From Ruminococcaceae bacterium UBA7217 (GTDB lineage Bacteria; Bacillota; Clostridia; Oscillospirales; Acutalibacteraceae), in contig DKTZ01000002.1 in assembly GCA_002490425.1 (NCBI GenBank), forward strand, positions 1 to 22,548: a stretch of 22,548 bases of DNA, given 5' to 3'. How positions within the stretch are numbered: position 1 is the stretch's first letter; every line of letters begins with the position of its first letter. A program made the position numbers and the translations under genes. The notes below the pieces were generated by a model, which saw only the letters and a program-made list of their open reading frames with translations, was not told where the DNA came from and made no database searches. Shown piece after piece: positions 1 through 5,696 of the stretch.

Positions 1-30
1 TAACCTTATTTATTATTGTAGGAGATAATA

Positions 31-1335
31 ATGACAATAACGGATGCTGTAATAAAGGTTTTAGAAAACGAAGATGAAGGACTAACTCTTCAGCAAATTT
101 ATGATAAAATTATAGAGAATAATTATTATGAATTTGGTGCCAAAAAGCCGCTTGATGCTTTGCGGATTCAAATAATGCGGTACTGCGAGGACAAAACCAT
201 TAGTTTTGCTTCCGATAAAAAAGCTTTTATCTCCGAGCAAAAAGATGGAACTGAAGTCTTTTTGCTGAAATATAGGCGAGGTCAGGTTATGGGTGAAAAC
301 AAAAAGTACAAATATATTTCCACAGAGATAAATGGAATAACCATCTATACTCTTATAATGAGTGTGAAAGATTTGGCAAATATCAGTTATGTGGCTGTAC
401 GAGGAAAAGATACTGAAGAAGGTGCTGTCCAACGTGTTTTAAATCGTCAGCGAATTATGTCCATAAAAAATTATGTTCTCGATGATAATTTGTTTGTGAA
501 CACTTTTGTTATTAACTGGACATACACTAAGAGTTTGCCTATTATAACTGAAACAGAAATAGAATTGCCGATACTTTACGGAGCAGCACAGTTGATTGAC
601 GGACAACATCGTTTAGAGGGCATTAAGGCCGCCATGACAGAAGATCCTGATTTAGCGAATAAAACAATTATTGTCTCACTTGCTATTAATTTGGAAACAA
701 AAGATGCAGCCAAGATTTTCCTGAATATAAACTCTGAGCAAAAGCCAGTGCCTAAAAGTTTGATATATGACTTGTATGGTGTTACAGATGAGGATCGCAA
801 CTACGCTATAAATAGAGCAGAAGATATTGCTCGCATTTTAAACGAAGATGTAAACTCTCCGTTTTACAACGTTATCAAATACCCGGGTACGCCCAGAGGA
901 AAAGGCAAGTTGGATTTATCGACTGTTGTTAATGCCTTAAAATCATATGTTGATCACGATGGTAAACTTGAAGAAAAGAATGTTACCAGTTTGAATTTAC
1001 AAGCAACAGTACTTCAAAACTACTTTAATGCATTGAAATATCATGCAGATAAAGTGTCGAAATGGAGTACAATTTCTTCTAATATTTTTTATAAGGCAGC
1101 AGGATTTATTGGAGCAATTGAATTCTTTATGGAAAATGTTTTGCCTAAATGTGTTGCTCAAAGAAGCTTCAAACAAGAAGTGATTGTGAAAATGTTTAAT
1201 TTTTCAGATATTGAGTTAATCACCCCTAAAAACATTGAAACAACGGATGGTCGAACTGCGAGAAAACGTGTTATCGATAATTTAAAGGAAGCGTTCATTT
1301 CCGAGACTCCGGGTGAATCTGATTATGACTTTTAA
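31..1335 (+). CDS. HARE-HTH + DGQHR domain (DndB-like) protein
   Basis: The 434-residue product has two parts. Residues about 1-80 look like a HARE-HTH winged-helix domain, a type found on restriction and modification proteins. Residues about 95-330 carry the signature D190-G-Q-H-R194 after a hydrophobic strand, placing it in the DGQHR family that includes DndB, the regulator of DNA phosphorothioation, and DpdB. The ATG is preceded by a good site (AGGAG, about 7 nt away). The downstream gene overlaps it, so the two are probably made together. No dndA/C/D/E or dpd genes are visible, so it is either an orphan or has partners outside the window. The family assignment comes from visible motifs; a role in DNA recognition or phage defence is inference. 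Confidence 0.8.
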   Translation: MTITDAVIKVLENEDEGLTLQQIYDKIIENNYYEFGAKKPLDALRIQIMRYCEDKTISFASDKKAFISEQKDGTEVFLLKYRRGQVMGENKKYKYISTEINGITIYTLIMSVKDLANISYVAVRGKDTEEGAVQRVLNRQRIMSIKNYVLDDNLFVNTFVINWTYTKSLPIITETEIELPILYGAAQLIDGQHRLEGIKAAMTEDPDLANKTIIVSLAINLETKDAAKIFLNINSEQKPVPKSLIYDLYGVTDEDRNYAINRAEDIARILNEDVNSPFYNVIKYPGTPRGKGKLDLSTVVNALKSYVDHDGKLEEKNVTSLNLQATVLQNYFNALKYHADKVSKWSTISSNIFYKAAGFIGAIEFFMENVLPKCVAQRSFKQEVIVKMFNFSDIELITPKNIETTDGRTARKRVIDNLKEAFISETPGESDYDF

Positions 1336-2137
1336 TACAACAAAATGCCAAGAGATCTTCAGAAATAGATTTACCGGAGCAAGTGGAATTCCATTTCATG
1401 ATTTCAATTCCGGAAAAACCATCAACAAAACAACAGTAGATCCTTCAGATATTGCTTTGTATTCTAATGCACGAAAAGACGATATTCTTAGTTTTTATTA
1501 CAAATCATTGTTATCTTTTTCTGAAGGGTTAGATGCGTTTTCTCGTAAAAATTATACTTGGGCAACTATAAAACTTTATTATTCAGTTTATTTTGGTTTG
1601 CGATCGTCTCTTCTTTGTAGAAATATTGTTTTAGTAAGAGCAAACAAACATTTGTATAAATTCAAAATTGCTCTCGGAGAACAGTATGATAAACCAAAAG
1701 AAATGACAGACCACGGCGGAACTATACACACTTATGTTGATTTGTTTCAGCGAACCGATTTCTTCTGTAGTAATACATTAGAAAATATGAATGCTTATTT
1801 TTGGCTAAAAAATTGCAGAGAAATTGTTAATTACAAAGATGGTGTATTTCACGATCCTGAAACAATCGATATTTGGGATGACATAATAGAGGATATAACT
1901 AAATTCGGAATCAAAAAAACACTTACATACTTTGTTGATGAGAAGGACAAGTATTGTTTTCTTCCTGAATATGCCGTATTAGCAATTCCATTAAACCGTA
2001 TACTCATAGTGGCTCAAGAAGTAAAAAACGAATTGTCAGACCAATTACAAGACTCACAAATAGATTGGATTAAATCAATACTCATAGATAATTTGGATTC
2101 GGAATACATAAACAAACTTTTATTGAGTAGCGATTGA
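1325..2137 (+). CDS. unrecognised protein with HEPN-like helical segment
   Basis: I do not recognise this 270-residue protein with certainty. It overlaps the end of the DGQHR gene by 11 nt if it starts at ATG 1325; GTG 1313 is an alternative, and neither has a strong ribosome-binding site, which fits translational coupling. The N-terminal half contains a helix reading W-A-T-I-K-L-Y-Y-S-V-Y-F-G-L-R, closely resembling the core helix of HEPN or YaaC-like proteins. R-E-I-V-N-Y and F-H-D-P-E follow later, a pairing also seen in such folds. The catalytic Rx4-6H motif of HEPN RNases is not clear (an R-x3-H is present), so nuclease activity is not claimed. There are no membrane segments. The overlap with a DndB-like gene suggests a shared function. 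The gene looks more AT-rich than the chromosomal genes further right, though this was not computed. Confidence 0.7.
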   Translation: MTFNTTKCQEIFRNRFTGASGIPFHDFNSGKTINKTTVDPSDIALYSNARKDDILSFYYKSLLSFSEGLDAFSRKNYTWATIKLYYSVYFGLRSSLLCRNIVLVRANKHLYKFKIALGEQYDKPKEMTDHGGTIHTYVDLFQRTDFFCSNTLENMNAYFWLKNCREIVNYKDGVFHDPETIDIWDDIIEDITKFGIKKTLTYFVDEKDKYCFLPEYAVLAIPLNRILIVAQEVKNELSDQLQDSQIDWIKSILIDNLDSEYINKLLLSSD

Positions 2138-2142
2138 CGCAT

Positions 2143-2178
2143 AAAAATTACAGGCACAAAAACGTGCCTGTAATTTTT
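2143..2178. terminator. strong intrinsic terminator, likely bidirectional
   Basis: A perfect 15-bp inverted repeat (2143-2157 with 2164-2178) encloses a 6-nt loop. It is flanked by A-runs on the left and T-runs on the right, so it can end the DGQHR operon on the plus strand and tnpV on the minus strand. The tnpV stop codon overlaps its right edge. Confidence 0.9.
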
Positions 2179-2545
2179 ATATATAGATAATTTCTTTAAG
2201 AACTATTTCTGTAGCAACACTACGCATGTTATTCATCTTCCGCACCCACTTCATTTGGTCGGTGGCTTTGAGTTGTTCCGTGACACCTTCCTTTTCGGCG
2301 TATTCTTTTACCAGCCGAGAAAAAAGCTCCTGTGCCTGTTCTTCAGTATCAGCGAGGTGGGAATGGAGCTTGCCGGAAGTAAGCAAATTGTAATAAAGGA
2401 CTTTGCGGTGTTGCTTCAAATATCGGAGCCGACGCTGTCCCCATACGCCGATATGGCGTTCTTCGGCGGGTAAAGTAAGATTAGGCAAGCGGTAATCACC
2501 TTGCATTGTGTATGTGCCGCCGATTTGTTCAAATATTGATTTCAT
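2177..2545 (-). CDS. tnpV: TnpV family transposon-encoded protein
   Basis: The 122-residue protein matches the TnpV family, small proteins carried by Firmicutes transposons and conjugative elements. Visible family traits are the N-terminal I-G-G-T-Y-T motif, the stretch G-V-W-G-Q-R-R-L-R-Y-L-K, and the H-R-K-V-L-Y-Y-N-L-L-T-S-G-K-L segment followed by a charged helix. The start is set by an AAAGGAGG site 9-10 nt upstream of ATG at 2545. The biochemical role of TnpV is not established. Its presence marks this segment as mobile-element DNA. It converges on the cargo operon across the shared terminator. The family length is near 120 residues, so it looks intact. Confidence 0.85.
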   Translation of the reverse strand: MKSIFEQIGGTYTMQGDYRLPNLTLPAEERHIGVWGQRRLRYLKQHRKVLYYNLLTSGKLHSHLADTEEQAQELFSRLVKEYAEKEGVTEQLKATDQMKWVRKMNNMRSVATEIVLKEIIYI

Positions 2546-2676
2546 ATAGTAAAACCTCCTTTGTGCTTAAATTAATTGCCCAAAAAGCTCAATTACAAAA
2601 AATACAACGAATATTCCACTGTTCATGCCACTTTTTACGACGAACATTGAAAATGAGGCGTTTTTTCGGAATAGAA

Positions 2677-2976
2677 TTACTCTTTTAGCAAATCTTGAAA
2701 CGGTGTTTCGGTTGAGATAAATGCTTCGTAGGCGAAGTTCGCTCCGAGGCGGAAACCCATAATGAAGCTGTCGAGATTGGATTCGCCGTTGACTACACCC
2801 CAAGCGTTCACATAGTCGAGAAACCATTTCTTCGGCTTGTCGGTCAGGGCGTTGGTTAGCAAATCTTCGTTCTTCATCAGGATTTCCATTTGCTTCTGCA
2901 CCGCCTTATTTTCTTTTGTACTGCGTGCCTGCGGATCAATATTTCCGTAGTAAAATTCTTCTATAAACCGTGACAT
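2677..2976 (-). CDS. DUF6809 family element protein
   Basis: This 99-residue protein resembles the DUF6809 group of small helical proteins from Clostridia mobile elements. It has the typical start M-S-R-F-I-E-E-F-Y-Y-G-N-I-D-P and a C-terminal G-F-R-L-G-A-N-F-A-Y-E segment. I prefer ATG 2976 over the longer frame to 3012 because an AGGCAGGTG ribosome-binding site lies just upstream and the family starts at this methionine. Function is unknown. It is transcribed in the same direction as tnpV, with about 130 nt between them in which I see no further gene. Confidence 0.75.
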   Translation of the reverse strand: MSRFIEEFYYGNIDPQARSTKENKAVQKQMEILMKNEDLLTNALTDKPKKWFLDYVNAWGVVNGESNLDSFIMGFRLGANFAYEAFISTETPFQDLLKE

Positions 2977-3063
2977 AAATAATGCACCTGCCTTTCGATT
3001 ACAGTTTAGCAAAATCGAAAAGCAGGTGCGAGTATGCGAATTTTCAAATCGCAGATTTTCTAA

Positions 3064-3092
3064 TTGACATTATTTACTTTCCAAGATATAAT
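3064..3092 (+). promoter_or_regulatory. consensus sigma-A promoter for the HNH leader RNA
   Basis: TTGACA (3064-3069) and TATAAT (3087-3092) are both perfect consensus and are separated by exactly 17 bp. Transcription should start near 3099, about 350 nt before the HNH gene. It therefore drives a long untranslated leader or an independent RNA. Confidence 0.88.
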
Positions 3093-3098
3093 TTATGA

Positions 3099-3428
3099 TG
3101 TAGGTTATGTTAAATTTGAAGTAATTTGTATGACGGAGCGACGAGAAATCCGAAAAGGACAAAGGACTCAAAACTTCTACAAGCTTAAAATATGTAATTC
3201 CAAGATACTATCAACGTCGATTAAAATTCTCGTTACGCCGTTGAGAACCCACAAGATAGGCTCCGGGAGATTCTCCTCTCCTTTGAGGTGGGCCCAGTTG
3301 CTGTATCAAAGCTTTACACCATACTTCTTAGATAGTCATTTAGGTGACCGTCTTGGTTGTTATGCGTGTAAAGTACCAATTCGGACAGATTGAGACCATA
3401 CACGCATAATGTGTATGGTTTTACTTTT
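3099..3428 (+). ncRNA. putative structured leader / ncRNA before HNH gene
   Basis: About 330 nt between a consensus promoter and an intrinsic terminator contain no convincing gene but many complementary segments. Local and long-range helices include 3141-3147 with 3227-3233, 3211-3216 with 3239-3244, and 3312-3319 with 3366-3373 (8 bp, perfect). The segment 3360-3369 is perfectly complementary over 10 bp to 3400-3409. That helix would exclude both the 3312/3366 helix and the terminator stem, so the region has the architecture of an attenuator or riboswitch. I do not recognise a known riboswitch, T-box or leader-peptide class. Whether it is a cis-regulator or a separate RNA is open. Confidence 0.55.
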
Positions 3429-3440
3429 TGTCCGGATTGG
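3376..3440 (+). terminator. terminator hairpin nested in a 12-bp outer stem
   Basis: A 9-bp stem (3395-3403 with 3411-3419) is followed by a T-rich run to 3429 and can terminate transcription. Around it, 3376-3387 pairs with 3429-3440 over 12 bp with a single G-U pair. The right arm of the outer stem reaches the first G residues of the HNH ribosome-binding site (GGAGG, 3439-3443), so read-through transcripts could still be limited at translation. Confidence 0.75.
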
Positions 3441-3451
3441 AGGTGAAGGTA

Positions 3452-3793
3452 ATGAAAATCAATAAATATAACGCTCTGCGATTTTGGGAAGAGTGCTACG
3501 GCAACAAACAGTATGCAGAGGATTTTCACGGGAATTTAATGTGTAAAGATGGCTATGGTAAAAATAACTTTTCTGTAAACTATCATGGGCAGAAAATATA
3601 TTGTGGGTGGAATATTCATCATATATTGCCGTCAGCCTGCGGAGGAACAAACGAAAAAAGCAATTTACTCTGCACCAATATTGCAACGAATGAAGAAGCT
3701 GCGGATAGAATCACATTTTGGATTGACGAATCCCTGTATCAAGTTAGACGGATATACGGAACAAGAGAACACGAAATCACTAGAATTGAGTAA
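3452..3793 (+). CDS. small HNH nuclease-like protein
   Basis: The 113-residue protein has an HNH (beta-beta-alpha metal) signature: W-N-I-H56-H57-I-L-P, then G-G-T-N, S-N71-L-L-C-T-N and I-A-T-N80. The N-terminal half has a family-like Y-N-A-L-R-F-W-E-E segment and a conserved-looking D-F-H-G-N-L-M. The start is ATG 3452, with GGAGG ending 8 nt upstream. It is much shorter than homing endonucleases or IscB, and looks like the small HNH proteins found on Clostridia elements. It lies behind the structured leader and 12 nt before a small acidic protein gene, so the two are probably one operon. The domain call is from motifs; substrate and activity are unknown. Confidence 0.8.
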   Translation: MKINKYNALRFWEECYGNKQYAEDFHGNLMCKDGYGKNNFSVNYHGQKIYCGWNIHHILPSACGGTNEKSNLLCTNIATNEEAADRITFWIDESLYQVRRIYGTREHEITRIE

Positions 3794-3805
3794 GGAGTTT
3801 GATTT

Positions 3806-3985
3806 ATGGGAAAACACTTTTTTGACTACGATGACGGAGATTTTGCTCATACAATCTCAGACAATATGGCAATTGACTCTGACGGCGATTTGCTGATGCG
3901 TATGGGAGATAATATGGCAATGGATATGGATTCGGGTGAATTACATATCATATCCGGTTGGTCGGATGACGAAGATGATGACTAA
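3806..3985 (+). CDS. 59-residue highly acidic protein with internal repeat
   Basis: This short gene begins with ATG 3806 after TAAGGAG and ends at TAA 3985. The product has 18 acidic residues (16 Asp, 2 Glu) against two Lys/Arg. It contains two copies of a D-N-M-A-x-D-x-D-x-G-x-L unit (from residues 19 and 35), followed by H-I-I-S-G-W and an acidic tail. Reading frame, ribosome-binding site and the 12-nt gap from the HNH gene support a real gene. I cannot assign a known function. Extreme acidity next to a nuclease gene could suggest a DNA mimic or a nuclease inhibitor, which is inference only. Confidence 0.75.
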   Translation: MGKHFFDYDDGDFAHTISDNMAIDSDGDLLMRMGDNMAMDMDSGELHIISGWSDDEDDD

Positions 3986-3996
3986 TTGATAAGCAG

Positions 3997-4022
3997 CCGC
4001 CTCTACGAAAATGCAGAGGCGG
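3997..4022. terminator. intrinsic terminator between converging genes
   Basis: An 8-bp GC-rich stem (3997-4004 with 4015-4022) encloses a 10-nt loop. It sits between the end of the acidic-protein gene (plus strand) and the end of the double-HTH gene (minus strand). The T-tract is weak on both sides, so efficiency is uncertain. Confidence 0.6.
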
Positions 4023-4028
4023 TTACTT

Positions 4029-4601
4029 TCACTTCTTCTGTTTCACCTTCCTTTGAAAATCGTTCAGCGTTTGGATATGCCACAGGCTTTTGCGGGTAAC
4101 GGAACGGAAGGTCAGCGAACAGAAAAAGTCGATGAGAAAGATTTTCGGTATGTAAAAGAGTTGTCCTTTGCGGAACGATTTAAGTTCTCCACGGTTGCAC
4201 CAACTATTGATTGTAGTTTTGGCGTAGCCGGTCAGGGCGACTATCTCCTGCACGGTCACGACATCCTTATATTTGCTGAGCAGTTTGGCGTAATAATCGT
4301 GCATTTGCCGGAGGACATCCTCGGGCAGTTCCTTGGAGAGCTTCGCCACATAATGACCGCCGTACCATCCCCTCGGTGCGGAATATAGCTCAGGGTAAAC
4401 GGCTCGCTCCTCAAGGTACGCTCGGACATCCTCCTTCTTGATTTTATAGCACCGTGTTTTCTTGCCCGTCCACTCGCAGGGTACCTTGCCGCTTTTAAGC
4501 AAGTGTAGCGCAGTTGATTTGCTAATATGGCAAAGCCGATAAAACTGATCCTTATTCATCACATCGGGCACGCTGTCCCAATCAATCGGTAAATTCTTCA
4601 T
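4029..4601 (-). CDS. excisionase-like protein with two HTH domains
   Basis: The 190-residue protein seems to carry two MerR/excisionase-type helix-turn-helix segments. The first (about residues 12-65) includes M-N-K-D-Q-F-Y-R-L-C-H-I-S-K-S-T and ends with Y-K-I-K-K-E-D-V. The second (about 117-160) includes T-V-Q-E-I-V-A-L-T-G-Y-A-K-T-T-I and Y-I-P-K-I-F-L-I-D-F. ATG 4601 is preferred over GTG 4610 because GAGGTG lies 6 nt upstream of it. The C-terminus is basic. It is the last gene before the tRNA-Ser fragment, which fits a role in excision or recombination-site binding. Control of element genes is an alternative. The upstream region carries phased direct repeats that could be its target. 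Confidence 0.75.
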   Translation of the reverse strand: MKNLPIDWDSVPDVMNKDQFYRLCHISKSTALHLLKSGKVPCEWTGKKTRCYKIKKEDVRAYLEERAVYPELYSAPRGWYGGHYVAKLSKELPEDVLRQMHDYYAKLLSKYKDVVTVQEIVALTGYAKTTINSWCNRGELKSFRKGQLFYIPKIFLIDFFCSLTFRSVTRKSLWHIQTLNDFQRKVKQKK

Positions 4602-4681
4602 CTGATACACCTCAAAAATAGATTTCGTCGGTTTGAAGTCCTATTCTGCGGTGTATGTAATTTTGTATTGCCTTCTCTCGT

Positions 4682-4713
4682 GATTTCTCTCCTGTCTCCC
4701 CAGATTTCTCTCC
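4682..4713. repeat. 11-bp direct repeats phased by 21 bp
   Basis: GATTTCTCTCC occurs at 4682-4692 and again at 4703-4713, 21 bp apart (two helical turns). The repeats lie upstream of the excisionase-like gene on the minus strand and about 160 bp from the att scar. They may be operator or arm-type recombinase sites. Confidence 0.6.
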
Positions 4714-4714
4714 G

Positions 4715-4736
4715 AAATCGGCAAAAATGCCGATTT
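4715..4736. repeat. perfect 9-bp inverted repeat
   Basis: AAATCGGCA (4715-4723) and its exact complement (4728-4736) flank four A residues, directly beside the phased direct repeats. There is no T-run after it in either direction, so it is more likely a protein-binding dyad than a terminator. Confidence 0.55.
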
Positions 4737-4766
4737 GAACCCACTTTGAAAAAATGCAGTTGTGAT

Positions 4767-4795
4767 AAGGCTTTAAGAGCGAAAAAGCCTTATTT
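4767..4795 (+). terminator. possible intrinsic terminator near the element edge
   Basis: An 8-bp stem (4767-4774 with 4784-4791) with a 9-nt loop is followed by ATTTTAT. No plus-strand gene ends just before it, so it may insulate the element end. The assignment is tentative. Confidence 0.4.
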
Positions 4796-4820
4796 TATGC
4801 GGCTTTAGGCTCAGACGAGA

Positions 4821-4859
4821 CGACCTGAAATTGACACGAAACGACCGGAAGTTGACACG
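4821..4859. repeat. 18-bp direct repeats beside the att scar
   Basis: Two copies at 4821-4838 and 4842-4859 match at 16 of 18 positions and are spaced 21 bp apart. They start with CGACC and share TTGACACG. They end 11 bp from the point where tRNA-Ser similarity begins. The position and helical phasing suggest integrase or excisionase binding sites. Confidence 0.65.
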
Positions 4860-4869
4860 CTGACTAAAA

Positions 4870-4928
4870 GACTCGAAATGCTGTGTTCCCAAAAGGAACC
4901 TAGGGTTCGAATTCCTAACTCTCCGCCA
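4870..4928 (+). pseudogene. 3' fragment of tRNA-Ser(CGA), attachment-site scar
   Basis: From about 4870 the sequence follows the 3' half of a serine tRNA. It shows an anticodon loop CTCGAAA (4872-4878, anticodon CGA) and a long variable arm with a GTTCC/GGAAC stem, as in class II tRNAs. A T-arm with TTCGAAT follows, then ACTCTCC as the 3' acceptor strand, discriminator G4925, and encoded CCA (4926-4928). The 5' half is absent: bases before the anticodon loop do not pair with its 3' stem, and no 5' acceptor strand is found upstream. This is the pattern left when an element integrates into a tRNA gene at or near the anticodon loop. An intact tRNA-Ser is expected at the other junction. Confidence 0.8.
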
Positions 4929-4967
4929 AATTTCCAAAGATTTATGCACTTGGGAAATTTGCTTTTT
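4927..4967 (+). terminator. tRNA terminator retained behind the tRNA-Ser fragment
   Basis: A 9-bp stem (4927-4935 with 4953-4961) starts within the CCA end and is followed by CTTTTT. It looks like the native terminator of the original tRNA-Ser transcription unit, left in place after integration. Confidence 0.75.
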
Positions 4968-5001
4968 CACTATTATCTTTTACTGTTAATACTTTCTCAG
5001 T

Positions 5002-5072
5002 CTTTTGCTTCGCAAAAGCCAGCTCCCCTCAGTGAGGGAACAAGGCAAAAAAGAACAATTAAGGCATTGTTC
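5002..5072. repeat. cluster of small palindromes, decayed MITE-like repeat
   Basis: Three hairpins lie in a row: CTTTTGC/GCAAAAG (5002-5018), CCCTCA/TGAGGG (5026-5038) and GAACAAT/ATTGTTC (5053-5072). The first two resemble the ends of the AGCTCCCCTCA-type palindromic repeats seen in gut Clostridia genomes, but the matching half is missing. No gene is seen between the tRNA fragment and 5212. Confidence 0.45.
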
Positions 5073-5183
5073 CTTACTCTTTTATGTTTCTAATAAATAT
5101 ATTGATAATTTTGCAGAACGCAAAATACGTTCCATTCTTATTTTATATAATGTAAGTAATATTTCATTATAATACAAACGAAA

Positions 5184-5211
5184 AAATAAAGGGCAGAAAT
5201 CTGCCCCTATT
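5184..5211 (-). terminator. intrinsic terminator of the small membrane protein gene
   Basis: GGGCAG (5191-5196) pairs with CTGCCC (5201-5206) around AAAT. On the minus strand the stem is followed by a T-rich run. It lies directly behind the stop codon at 5213. Confidence 0.8.
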
Positions 5212-5212
5212 T

Positions 5213-5518
5213 TCAGTTATTTAAAATTTTATCAAGTCCGCCGAAAAAATAAGAAAAAGTGAACACAAATACAAACATTACAACGCAAAAAAACCAATGA
5301 GCTAAGAAAAGATATTTCAGCCATTTGGGGACTATCCCCGATTTTACAAAAAACAGTTCAGACACTCCGAGCATTAGCAAACCGATTATGAAAATTAGTA
5401 TCATCTGCTTTATATTTACTCTAAAAGTGAACATCTGTATCATTCCGAATGTACATAAAGCAGCAGCAACAGCAAATGCAATAATTCCGAGTATTATATA
5501 TGTCCTTTTATTTTTCAT
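5213..5518 (-). CDS. small three-helix membrane protein, unknown function
   Basis: I do not recognise this 101-residue protein. It has three hydrophobic segments, about residues 7-30, 38-57 and 68-92. A short basic N-terminus (M-K-N-K-R-T) and a K-W-L-K turn lie between the segments, so it is an integral membrane protein with little outside the bilayer. AGGTGA lies just upstream of ATG 5518. It has its own promoter (5551-5579) and terminator, so it is a single-gene unit transcribed divergently from the methyltransferase gene. No conserved catalytic motif is visible. Confidence 0.7.
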   Translation of the reverse strand: MKNKRTYIILGIIAFAVAAALCTFGMIQMFTFRVNIKQMILIFIIGLLMLGVSELFFVKSGIVPKWLKYLFLAHWFFCVVMFVFVFTFSYFFGGLDKILNN

Positions 5519-5550
5519 AAATGCTCACCTAAAATTTAATATTACAGTTG

Positions 5551-5579
5551 ATTCTACATCTGATTTAAATTTTTGTCAA
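5551..5579 (-). promoter_or_regulatory. sigma-A promoter of the small membrane protein gene
   Basis: On the minus strand TTGACA (complement of 5574-5579) and TAGAAT (complement of 5551-5556) are separated by 17 bp. Start of transcription is expected near 5545, just upstream of the ribosome-binding site. Confidence 0.75.
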
Positions 5580-5619
5580 GAAAGCGTGCTATGTGCAAAT
5601 TATCCTAAGCAATGTTCTA

Positions 5620-5648
5620 TTGACCGTTATGCTTAAAAAGTATATAAT
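5620..5648 (+). promoter_or_regulatory. sigma-A promoter of the methyltransferase gene
   Basis: TTGACC (5620-5625) and TATAAT (5643-5648) are 17 bp apart, about 50 nt before the methyltransferase start codon and back to back with the promoter at 5551-5579. Confidence 0.8.
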
Positions 5649-5696
5649 TTAAGAAAAATTCAGCTTATTCAAAATAAAAGACAGGAGTGTATTTAT

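Larger units (their letters stand above)
1..4868. mobile_element. right-hand end of an integrated element (partial)
   Basis: The left part of the window is read as the end of an integrative element. It carries genes typical of Firmicutes conjugative or mobilisable elements (TnpV, DUF6809, a small HNH protein, an acidic partner, a double-HTH excisionase-like protein) plus a two-gene cargo operon. It stops abruptly where the 3' part of a tRNA-Ser gene begins at about 4870. Phased direct repeats lie directly inside that edge, as expected for integrase or excisionase binding. No integrase, relaxase or second att site is in the window, so the element is only partly seen. The type of element and its true left end are unknown. 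Confidence 0.65.

Noticed and set aside
1325..2137. firm call as a HEPN ribonuclease
   Set aside because: The catalytic Rx4-6H motif is not evident; only a helix resembles the fold.
3064..3393. 109-codon open frame over the HNH leader, with an inner ATG at 3130
   Set aside because: It begins inside the promoter, lacks a ribosome-binding site, reads like non-protein sequence, and covers the region rich in RNA helices. A short regulatory peptide cannot be fully excluded.
3099..3428. HEARO/omega RNA, T-box or known riboswitch
   Set aside because: No signature of these classes was recognised, and the HNH protein is only 113 residues without RuvC or IscB domains. Kept as an unknown structured RNA.
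4773..5093. open frames on both strands across the att region
   Set aside because: They run through the tRNA-Ser fragment, its terminator and the palindromes, and have no family resemblance.
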